A stretch of DNA of 5,012 nucleotides. Origin: Clostridia bacterium (GTDB lineage Bacteria; Bacillota; Clostridia; Christensenellales; Borkfalkiaceae). This document shows, one piece after another, positions 1 to 4,973 of the stretch (within the stretch, counting starts at the first letter, position 1; every line of letters starts with the position of its first letter). Below the pieces are notes generated by a model. That model did no database searches. It had not been told where the DNA came from and saw only the letters and a program-made list of their open reading frames with translations. Location of the stretch: contig CAAFZH010000034.1 of NCBI GenBank assembly GCA_900767495.1, positions 1 to 5,012 of the forward strand, in the 5' to 3' direction. The position numbers and the translations under genes are program-made.

Positions 1-16
1 CGTGTCAGATCTAATT

Positions 17-35
17 GCGCCTTTAAAAAAGGCGC
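17..35. repeat. Short perfect inverted repeat (8-bp arms, 3-base loop)
   Basis: The arms GCGCCTTT (17-24) and AAAGGCGC (28-35) are exact reverse complements around AAA. Neither side carries a strong T-run, so a classical rho-independent terminator is not supported. It could be the remnant of a terminator of a gene left of the window, or part of a dispersed element. Confidence 0.6.
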
Positions 36-44
36 AGCGAAAAT

Positions 45-88
45 CCGAAGGGGGACAACTGTTTCCCGAGTCCGTTTTCCCCCTTCGG
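45..88. repeat. Inverted repeat with 11-bp arms
   Basis: CCGAAGGGGGA at 45-55 pairs perfectly with TCCCCCTTCGG at 78-88 around a 22-base loop. A close variant of the arm, CCGAAGGAGG, occurs at 4982-4991 near the right edge, which suggests that both flanks carry pieces of one dispersed repeat family. No function can be assigned. Confidence 0.55.
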
Positions 89-125
89 GCAACCCCTTTT
101 CCGAAAACTCCTCAAAATCCCCCGT

Positions 126-146
126 CCCCTTTAATCTTTAAAGGGG
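126..146. repeat. Inverted repeat with 9-bp arms and 3-base loop
   Basis: CCCCTTTAA (126-134) pairs with TTAAAGGGG (138-146) around TCT. The sequence after it on the + strand is T-rich only in a broken way (about 156-180), so terminator function for an upstream transcript is possible but weak. Confidence 0.55.
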
Positions 147-206
147 TGTCGGTAATTTGATTTTATTACTTTATTTTATCCGTTCGCAATATTGACCGAT
201 TAAAAA

Positions 207-257
207 CGTGTCATTGCGAGGGAGCATAGCGACCGCGGCAAACTCCCGGGAGGGTGG
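207..257. repeat. Degenerate intergenic repeat, left copy
   Basis: TGTCATTGCGAG at 209-220 followed by a purine-rich AGCATAGCGACC stretch, and GGGAGGGTGG at 248-257, both have counterparts downstream of the operon (TGTCATCGCGAG at 4774-4785 and GGGAGGGTGG at 4757-4766), in the opposite relative order. From memory, TGTCATTGCGAGCG-like sequences recur in the intergenic DNA of many bacterial genomes. I therefore read this as a decayed dispersed repeat, not as a site specific to this operon. Confidence 0.45.
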
Positions 258-334
258 ATTTCCGCCGATAGGGCGTAAAAGGTTGCAAACGGTGAAAAAC
301 GGGACTATCGCACGATAACCGTAAAAACAAAAAA

Positions 335-338
335 CAGG
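335..338 (+). promoter_or_regulatory. Weak ribosome binding site of the first gene
   Basis: CAGG lies seven bases before the ATG at 346 and is the only Shine-Dalgarno-like motif near it. It sits in an A/T-rich, probably unstructured leader, which may compensate for the weak match. The start is supported more by the protein: the first beta strand of the ferredoxin fold begins at about residue 4, so the later in-frame ATGs at codons 23 and 26 would cut the domain. Confidence 0.4.
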
Positions 339-345
339 TATATAT

Positions 346-1020
346 ATGGAAAACAAAGTAAACGTATATTTTTTCGGTAAGAAATACGAAGTGCCTTCGA
401 GTCTTACCATAATGAAAGCAATGGAATACGCGGGGTATAAACTCGTGCGCGGTTGCGGTTGCAGAAACGGTTTTTGCGGCGCGTGCGCCACGATTTACCG
501 CATAAAGGGCAAACAGGAACTCAAAACCTGTCTTGCCTGTCAGCAACGCGTAGAAGAAGGTATGTACGTGGCTACGTTGCCGTTCTTCCCGCTCGTAAAG
601 CAGGTGTACGATATAGAAAAAATAAAGCCCACCGAGCAGATTATGATGCAACTTTACCCCGAAATTTATTCGTGCATAGGTTGCAACGCCTGCACCAAGG
701 CTTGTACGCAAGGTCTTAACGTAATGCAGTATATAGCGTACGCTCAGCGCGGCGAGTACAAAAAGTGCGCCGAGGAAAGTTTCGACTGCGTTATGTGCGG
801 AGTTTGTTCTTCGCGTTGTCCCGCGGGTATATCGCACCCGCAGGTCGCCGAACTCGCGCGCAGACTTTACGGCAAATATATCGCGCCCGAGTGCAAGCAC
901 CTTGAAAAGAGAGTTTCCGAGATAGATCACGGCGATTTTATAAAACTTATGGAAGATATTATGAATAAGCCTATCGACGAAATGAAAGAACTCTATAACC
1001 ATAGAGATATCGAAAAGTAA
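346..1020 (+). CDS. SdhB/HdrC-like iron-sulfur protein, putative electron-transfer subunit of a soluble fumarate-reductase-like enzyme
   Basis: A 224-aa soluble protein. Residues 1-80 look like a plant-type [2Fe-2S] ferredoxin domain with ligands C39, C44, C47 and C62 (CxxxxCxxC, then C after 14 residues); C37 and C65 are extra cysteines. Residues 105-165 form an alpha-helical ferredoxin domain with two complete motifs, C110/C113/C116/C120 and C148/C151/C154/C158-P. Succinate dehydrogenase and fumarate reductase B subunits share this architecture, but they normally bind one [2Fe-2S], one [4Fe-4S] and one [3Fe-4S]. Here both C-terminal motifs keep four cysteines, which favours two [4Fe-4S] clusters, as in HdrC-like proteins. 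The tail (170-224) is charged and has no CCG domain of the TfrB/HdrB type. No signal peptide or membrane segment is visible. The flavoprotein gene starts nine bases downstream, so the two products very likely form a complex. The electron-carrier role is well supported; the partner substrate is unknown. Confidence 0.85.
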   Translation: MENKVNVYFFGKKYEVPSSLTIMKAMEYAGYKLVRGCGCRNGFCGACATIYRIKGKQELKTCLACQQRVEEGMYVATLPFFPLVKQVYDIEKIKPTEQIMMQLYPEIYSCIGCNACTKACTQGLNVMQYIAYAQRGEYKKCAEESFDCVMCGVCSSRCPAGISHPQVAELARRLYGKYIAPECKHLEKRVSEIDHGDFIKLMEDIMNKPIDEMKELYNHRDIEK

Positions 1021-1029
1021 GGAGAGCGT

Positions 1030-2640
1030 ATGTATAATTATACCGAAGAACAGTTATCTTCGATGAAGAAAGTCGAGGCGACTAGGGAAAAAAGACTTAA
1101 AGAACTTTTCCCGCGTATGACCGCCGACGAAAAAGACGCCGTTTTAAAAGAAAATCACCCCGACTATATCGACAGCGCGTACGAAACGCTTAAAGTAGGG
1201 GAGAATAAGGGCGACAGAGTTTTACACGAACTCGCCGCGCTTTTGCAGGGCAGAGCGAGAACGCTCGATATGAAGATAGATCTTTCTTCGCCCGACTACG
1301 AAACCGACGTACTCGTGATAGGCGGCGGCGGAGCGGGTTCGGCGGCGGCTATAACCGCCAATGCTAGCGGCGCAAAGGTTATGATAGTAACCAAGTTGCG
1401 TATAGGCGACGCCAACACCATGATGGCGGAAGGCGGCATACAGGCTGCGGATAAAGAAAACGACAGCCCCGCCATACACTATCTCGACGCGTTCGGCGGC
1501 GGACACTTCGCGGCTAAACCCGAACTTTTAAAAATGCTCGTTTACGAGGCTCCGTCGGCAATAAAATGGCTTTCCGACCTCGGCGTTATGTTCGATAAGG
1601 ACGAAAACGGCAATATGATAACCACGCACGGCGGCGGCACTTCGAGAAAGCGTATGCACGCCTGCAAGGACTATTCGGGCGCGGAAATAATGAGAACTTT
1701 GCGCGACGAGGTTATAAACCGAGGTATTCCCGTTATAGATTTCACCGCCGCGATAGAGATTATCAAGGACGAAAACGGCAAAGCCGCGGGCGCGGTTTTA
1801 ATGAATATGGAAACGGGCGAGATACTCGTAGCCAAAGCCAAAACGGTTATAATCGCCACTGGCGGCGCGGGCAGACTGCACTATCAGGGTTTCCCCACCA
1901 GCAACCACTACGGCGCGACCGCCGACGGACTTATCCTCGCGTATCGCGCGGGCGCAAAACTGCTGTACGCGGATACTTTGCAATATCACCCCACCGGCGT
2001 TGCCGAACCTACGCAGGTATTCGGCGCGCTCGTTACCGAAAAAGTCCGTTCGCTCGGCGCGCAACTCGTAAATAAAAACGGCGAGGCATTCGTGTATTCG
2101 CTCGAAACGCGCGACGTAACGGCGGCGTCCATTATCCGCGAGTGCAAAAAACGCGGCAACTCGGTAAAGACCACCGACGGCGAGGGCGTCTGGCTCGATA
2201 CGCCTATGATAGAAACTCTCGGCGGCGAAGGCACTATTTTAAAGCGTATACCCGCAATGTACCGTATGTTTGAAAAATACGGCATAGATATAAGAAAAGA
2301 ACCTATACTCGTCTATCCCACGCTGCACTATCAGAACGGCGGCATAGACATAAACGGCAACTGCGAAACCACCAAGGTGGAAAATTTGTTCGTCGCGGGC
2401 GAGGCGGTCGGCGGCATACACGGCAGAAACCGTCTTATGGGCAACTCTTTGCTCGACGTAATAGTGTTCGGCAGGGACGCGGGCAAGGCGGCGGCAGACA
2501 GAGCGAAAACCGTTAAAAAGGTAGGCAAACTCTCGCTTGCGCACGTGGAAAAATTCCAAAAGGAACTCGAAAAAGCGGGTATCGCGTCGGATAAACTTTC
2601 GCCGCAGATATTGCCCGATTACACAAGAAAAGATTTATAA
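1030..2640 (+). CDS. FAD-dependent oxidoreductase of the fumarate reductase / succinate dehydrogenase / L-aspartate oxidase flavoprotein family
   Basis: A 536-aa protein. The FAD-binding Rossmann motif VIGGGGAGSAAA is at 96-107 and the family AEGGI motif at 133-137. Substrate-site landmarks match fumarate reductase FrdA: HPTG with H320, TEKVR with catalytic-type R340, TRDV at 360-363, H433 in LHYQNGGI, and HGRNRLMGNSLLD with R468. The GEAVGG motif at 457-462 closes the FAD site. The residue aligned with the FAD-linking histidine of membrane Sdh/Frd is N129, so FAD should be non-covalent. The usual RGEG after the catalytic Arg is RSLG (340-343). About 90 residues precede the FAD domain, and only about 55 follow the last FAD motif, so most of the C-terminal helical domain of SdhA/FrdA/NadB is missing. 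AAGGAGAG at 1019-1026 sets the start. The preceding Fe-S gene is the likely electron partner. Fumarate is the default substrate guess; another unsaturated carboxylate is equally possible. NadB is less likely, because no nadA or nadC is adjacent. Confidence 0.85.
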   Translation: MYNYTEEQLSSMKKVEATREKRLKELFPRMTADEKDAVLKENHPDYIDSAYETLKVGENKGDRVLHELAALLQGRARTLDMKIDLSSPDYETDVLVIGGGGAGSAAAITANASGAKVMIVTKLRIGDANTMMAEGGIQAADKENDSPAIHYLDAFGGGHFAAKPELLKMLVYEAPSAIKWLSDLGVMFDKDENGNMITTHGGGTSRKRMHACKDYSGAEIMRTLRDEVINRGIPVIDFTAAIEIIKDENGKAAGAVLMNMETGEILVAKAKTVIIATGGAGRLHYQGFPTSNHYGATADGLILAYRAGAKLLYADTLQYHPTGVAEPTQVFGALVTEKVRSLGAQLVNKNGEAFVYSLETRDVTAASIIRECKKRGNSVKTTDGEGVWLDTPMIETLGGEGTILKRIPAMYRMFEKYGIDIRKEPILVYPTLHYQNGGIDINGNCETTKVENLFVAGEAVGGIHGRNRLMGNSLLDVIVFGRDAGKAAADRAKTVKKVGKLSLAHVEKFQKELEKAGIASDKLSPQILPDYTRKDL

Positions 2641-2661
2641 TTCAAGGAGTACACGAATATT

Positions 2662-2985
2662 ATGTTTGAAACTATGGCAACCGTTTGCGAGATAATTCTT
2701 CTCGTATGTTTCGGCGCGTCGTGGCCGTTCAACGTCATAAAGGCGTATAAGGCGCGCACCGCAAAAGGCACCAGTCTGCCGTTTATGTCGCTTATCGACT
2801 TCGGCTACGTTGCGGGAATATTCAAAATGATATTCACGTTTATCGGCAACGACGGATTAAAGCCCGTACAATGGGTAGCGTTCGCGTTTTATATAGTAAA
2901 TCTCTCGCTCGTTACCGCGGGTATAGTGATTTATTTCAGAAACAAAGGTTTGGATAAAAAGGCTGCGGAAGAAAAAGCCGCCTGA
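2662..2985 (+). CDS. Small three-helix membrane protein, PQ-loop/SemiSWEET-like
   Basis: A 107-aa protein with three predicted transmembrane segments, roughly residues 5-27, 41-62 and 69-92, and a short charged tail rich in Lys, Glu and Ala (93-107). A proline at the end of helix 1 (WPFN, 21-24) is followed by a basic loop and then TAKGTSLPF (33-41). This resembles the helix-loop-helix of PQ-loop and bacterial SemiSWEET proteins, where PQ is followed by K-S-x-x-G-x-S. Here PQ is replaced by PF. SemiSWEETs are three-helix proteins that dimerise to form a transporter, so the size fits. AAGGAG at 2644-2649 lies 12 bases before the ATG, slightly far but clear. It sits between the flavoprotein and hydrogenase genes in the same transcript direction. 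Transport of a substrate or product of the flavoenzyme, or membrane tethering of the redox proteins, are guesses. The family assignment is moderate; the function is unknown. Confidence 0.7.
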   Translation: MFETMATVCEIILLVCFGASWPFNVIKAYKARTAKGTSLPFMSLIDFGYVAGIFKMIFTFIGNDGLKPVQWVAFAFYIVNLSLVTAGIVIYFRNKGLDKKAAEEKAA

Positions 2986-3007
2986 AAAAAAATACGGAGA
3001 ATAAAAA

Positions 3008-3250
3008 ATGTTAAAAGTTACGGTTTGCGTAGGCAGTTCGTGCCACCTCAAAGGCTCGCGCCAGGTAGTAGAAGGATTAAGAAAACTCTTAGTAGATAAT
3101 AATTTGCTCGATAAAGTAGAACTTGCGGGTACGTTTTGTATGGGTAAATGCGAACAGGGCGTTTGCGTTACCATCGGCGAAGAGACTTTTTCGGTAAAAC
3201 CCGAAACGGTCAAAGAGTTTTTTGAAAAAGAAATATTGACGAGAATATAA
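3008..3250 (+). CDS. Thioredoxin-fold [2Fe-2S] ferredoxin, NuoE/HydC-like small subunit
   Basis: An 80-aa protein corresponding to the C-terminal thioredoxin-like [2Fe-2S] domain of NuoE and of the small subunits of NAD-linked hydrogenases, without the N-terminal helical part of full NuoE (about 160 aa). Cluster ligands are C7 and C12 (CVGSSCHLKG, CxxxxC) and C44 and C48 (CMGKC, CxxxC); C53 is an extra cysteine. GGAGA at 2996-3000, seven bases before the ATG, fixes the start. The hydrogenase gene begins two bases after its stop codon, which implies tight co-translation and a one-electron relay role for the hydrogenase. In known complexes this domain passes electrons to or from a NuoF-like FMN/NAD-binding subunit. 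No such gene is in the window, so the partner may be encoded elsewhere or be one of the operon's own redox proteins. Confidence 0.85.
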   Translation: MLKVTVCVGSSCHLKGSRQVVEGLRKLLVDNNLLDKVELAGTFCMGKCEQGVCVTIGEETFSVKPETVKEFFEKEILTRI

Positions 3251-3255
3251 TAATG
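3236..3255 (+). promoter_or_regulatory. Stop-start junction suggesting translational coupling of the [2Fe-2S] protein and hydrogenase
   Basis: The stop TAA (3248-3250) is separated from the ATG at 3253 by only two bases. The only Shine-Dalgarno-like sequence is the weak GAGAA at 3241-3245. Other internal genes of the operon have GGAG-type sites, so the hydrogenase probably depends on ribosomes finishing the preceding gene. This would fix the ratio of the two proteins. Confidence 0.45.
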
Positions 3256-4683
3256 AAAAAATTCGATACCAAAGTACAACACCTTAAATATAAGGTATTA
3301 CGCGAAGTCGCGCGTCAGGCGTGGAACGACGAACTCGAAAAGAATGCGATAGACATTCCCAAGATAATCGTCCCGGGCAAAATACCCACCATGCGTTGTT
3401 GCGTGTATAAAGAAAGGGCTATTTTAGCCGAACGCGTAAAACTTGCCATGGGCGGCGACGAAGACGATAAGAATATTATAGAAGTCATCGACATCGCCTG
3501 CGACGAATGTCCCGTAAGCGGATACGAGGTTACCAGCGCGTGCCGCGGCTGTCTTGCGCACCGTTGCGAGGACGCCTGCCGTTTCGGCGCGATTCAGTTT
3601 GATAACAACCACGTTGCGCATATCGACAAAACCAAGTGTAAAGAATGCGGCGCATGCTCCAAGGTATGCCCGTATAGCGCGATTAGAAACAATAAACGCC
3701 CTTGCGAACTCGCCTGCAAAGTAAAGGCTATTTCTATGGGACCGGATAAAGAGGCGCAGATAAATCACGAAAAGTGCATATCCTGCGGCGCGTGCGTTTA
3801 TCAATGCCCGTTCGGCGCGATTACGGATAAATCGTTCATTACCGACGCTATAAAAATACTCAAAAACAGTAACGGCAACACGGCTTATAAAGTGTTCGCG
3901 GTAGTTGCTCCGTCTATTTCGAGCCAGTTCTCTTACGCAAAACTCGGTCAGGTCGTAGCGGGTCTTAAAAAACTCGGTTTCCATACCGTGGTAGAGGCGG
4001 CTCTCGGCGCGGATATGGTCGCTCTCAGCGAGGCGAAAGAACTCACCGAAAAAGGCTTTTTAACAAGTTCGTGCTGTCCTGCGTTCGTAGACTTTATTGA
4101 AAAGAACTTCCCGCAGATGAAAGATTATATCTCGCACAACCTTTCGCCCATGGGCGCGATTTCGAGATATCTCAAGGAACACGAAGAACCGTGCAAGGTC
4201 ATATTCATAGGTCCTTGTACCGCAAAGAAAGCCGAAGTGCAGAAAGAAGAAGTCAAGAAGTACGTCGATTGCGCGCTCACTTTCGAGGAATTGCAGGCTC
4301 TGTTCGACAGTAAGGATATCGACATAACCACGCTTGAAGAGGGCGTACTGGATAACGCCTCGTATTTCGGTCGTATATTCGCGCGTTGCGGCGGACTTTC
4401 CGACGCGGTTGCGGAGGCGGTCAAAGAGCAGGGCTTTACCGACTTTCAACTTAAAGCCGTTGCGTGCGACGGTATAGAAGAATGTAAACTCGCGCTTATG
4501 AAAAAGAGTCGTAACATACTCGACGCAAACTTTATCGAGGGTATGGCTTGTATAGGCGGCTGTATAGGCGGCGCGGGCTGTCTTACCCACGGCGAAAAGA
4601 ACAAAGCCGAAGTAGACAAATACGGCAAAGAGGCATACGAAAAGACGATTACCGACGCCGTATCGGTACTTAAAAAGGACTAA
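3253..4683 (+). CDS. [FeFe]-hydrogenase with N-terminal multi-cluster ferredoxin region, divergent (group B-like) H-cluster domain
   Basis: A 476-aa cytosolic protein that should interconvert H2 with protons and electrons. The front region (about 80-190) is cysteine-rich: C83/C86, C97-xx-C100-xxxx-C105-xxx-C109, C129/C132/C135/C139, C151/C155 and C175/C178/C181/C185. Cx3C followed by a loop ending in Ala-Ile occurs four times, consistent with two to four accessory [4Fe-4S] clusters; ligand pairing is uncertain. The H-cluster domain (about 210-445) has TSSCCPAF (271-278), GPCTAKKAE (320-328) and EGMACIGGCIGGAG (429-442). Cubane ligands align as C275, C322, C433 and C437. The proton-path residues of C. 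pasteurianum CpI align as C274 (C299), E260 (E279), E263 (E282) and S294 (S319); K325 matches K358. The methionine before PC (M353 in CpI) is G320. No C-terminal small-subunit domain follows. C274 argues for catalysis rather than a purely sensory type. Group B assignment is from motif memory. The maturases HydE, HydF and HydG are not in the window. Confidence 0.9.
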   Translation: MKKFDTKVQHLKYKVLREVARQAWNDELEKNAIDIPKIIVPGKIPTMRCCVYKERAILAERVKLAMGGDEDDKNIIEVIDIACDECPVSGYEVTSACRGCLAHRCEDACRFGAIQFDNNHVAHIDKTKCKECGACSKVCPYSAIRNNKRPCELACKVKAISMGPDKEAQINHEKCISCGACVYQCPFGAITDKSFITDAIKILKNSNGNTAYKVFAVVAPSISSQFSYAKLGQVVAGLKKLGFHTVVEAALGADMVALSEAKELTEKGFLTSSCCPAFVDFIEKNFPQMKDYISHNLSPMGAISRYLKEHEEPCKVIFIGPCTAKKAEVQKEEVKKYVDCALTFEELQALFDSKDIDITTLEEGVLDNASYFGRIFARCGGLSDAVAEAVKEQGFTDFQLKAVACDGIEECKLALMKKSRNILDANFIEGMACIGGCIGGAGCLTHGEKNKAEVDKYGKEAYEKTITDAVSVLKKD

Positions 4684-4756
4684 AAGCAAATAGAAAACGA
4701 CAAGGTGTCTGATTTGATAATTTAGTCGGCATTGAATAAACGTGGCGGTAATTCAT

Positions 4757-4802
4757 GGGAGGGTGGTTTTCTGTGTCATCGCGAGCGCAAGCGTGGCGAT
4801 CC
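4757..4802. repeat. Degenerate intergenic repeat, right copy
   Basis: GGGAGGGTGG (4757-4766) and TGTCATCGCGAGCGCAAGCG (4774-4793), the latter running on into TGGCGATCC, mirror the motifs at 248-257 and 209-236 on the left flank, in swapped order. The second motif has the look of a widespread TGTCATTGCGAGCG-type intergenic repeat. Its origin and mobility are unknown. Confidence 0.45.
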
Positions 4803-4807
4803 CCCTG

Positions 4808-4882
4808 AAAAAGTGCGGCAGTATATGCTTTATCGCATAGGTCGTTGGATATTTCGCTAACGCTGAATATGACGTACTTTTT
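4808..4882. repeat. Long stem-loop with nested hairpins
   Basis: AAAAAGTGCG (4808-4817) pairs with CGTACTTTTT (4873-4882) with one G-T wobble. Inside it, TATGC/GCATA (4824-4828 and 4835-4839) forms a small hairpin, and ATATT/AATAT (4849-4853 and 4866-4870) another. The outer stem ends in a run of six Ts (4878-4883), so read on the + strand it could weakly act as an operon terminator, but its stem is A/U-rich and its loop long. Confidence 0.45.
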
Positions 4883-4893
4883 TATCCCCTATC

Positions 4894-4906
4894 GGCGCGT
4901 TGCGCC
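4894..4906. repeat. Compact hairpin GGCGC-GTT-GCGCC
   Basis: Five-base perfect arms around a GTT loop, with no T-run next to it. It is the first of three closely spaced palindromes that look like parts of one structured repeat. Confidence 0.45.
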
Positions 4907-4937
4907 ACTTCGCCTACGCGGCGGACGCGCCCCTTTT

Positions 4938-4951
4938 GTCGCTATCGCGAC
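4938..4951. repeat. Compact hairpin GTCGC-TATC-GCGAC
   Basis: Five-base perfect arms around a four-base loop, five bases before the next hairpin. It is probably part of the same structured repeat. Confidence 0.45.
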
Positions 4952-4955
4952 ATTT

Positions 4956-4973
4956 CCCCCGTTTCAGCGGGGG
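4956..4973. repeat. GC-rich hairpin CCCCCG-TTTCAG-CGGGGG
   Basis: Six-base perfect GC arms around a six-base loop. It is preceded by TTT and followed by AATTT, not by a T-run, so it is not a standard terminator on either strand. The CCGAAGGAGG just after it (4982-4991) recalls the arm of the inverted repeat at 45-55. Confidence 0.5.

Larger units (their letters stand above)
1..345. other. Non-coding leader region upstream of the redox operon
   Basis: No convincing coding sequence is visible here. The stretch holds three inverted repeats (17-35, 45-88, 126-146), an AT-rich tract (about 152-180) and a repeat-like block (about 207-257) whose short motifs recur downstream of the operon. The operon promoter should lie here, but I could not find a -35/-10 pair with good spacing: TTGATT at 157-162, TTGACC at 192-197 and TTGCAA at 283-288 all lack a matching TATAAT-like hexamer 16-18 bases on. 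None of the hairpins is followed by a clean T-run on either strand, so I do not call a terminator for an upstream gene. Confidence 0.6.

Noticed and set aside
126..180. Hairpin followed by T-rich DNA considered as a rho-independent terminator of an upstream gene
   Set aside because: The T-rich tract starts about ten bases after the stem and is interrupted; no upstream gene end is visible in the window.
1..345. Riboswitch or other structured leader before the operon
   Set aside because: I could not match any known riboswitch core, and the hairpins lie more than 190 bases before the first start codon and look like repeats.
453..719. Second plus-strand frame inside the first gene (88 codons)
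   Set aside because: It overlaps the ferredoxin domain in another frame, has an Arg-rich composition and no domain, and is better explained by codon bias.
211..1002. Long open frame on the minus strand opposite the first gene (263 codons)
   Set aside because: It lies over the well-supported Fe-S protein gene. Its translation has no recognisable domain, is rich in Arg/Phe/His as expected from an antisense frame, and has no ribosome site.
1222..2559. Several minus-strand open frames opposite the flavoprotein gene
   Set aside because: All overlap conserved FAD-family motifs read on the plus strand and show no conserved protein features.
1030..2640. Assignment as L-aspartate oxidase (nadB)
   Set aside because: It shares the family fold, but the partner is an SdhB-like Fe-S protein, no nadA/nadC is adjacent, and the RGEG motif and C-terminal domain differ; a fumarate-reductase-like label is safer.
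3424..4689. Minus-strand open frames under the hydrogenase (3424-3984 and 4060-4689)
   Set aside because: They are antisense shadows of a strongly conserved coding sequence, with unusual composition and no motifs.
4894..4973. Three regularly spaced palindromes considered as a CRISPR array
   Set aside because: The hairpins differ in sequence and there are no identical direct repeats with uniform spacers.
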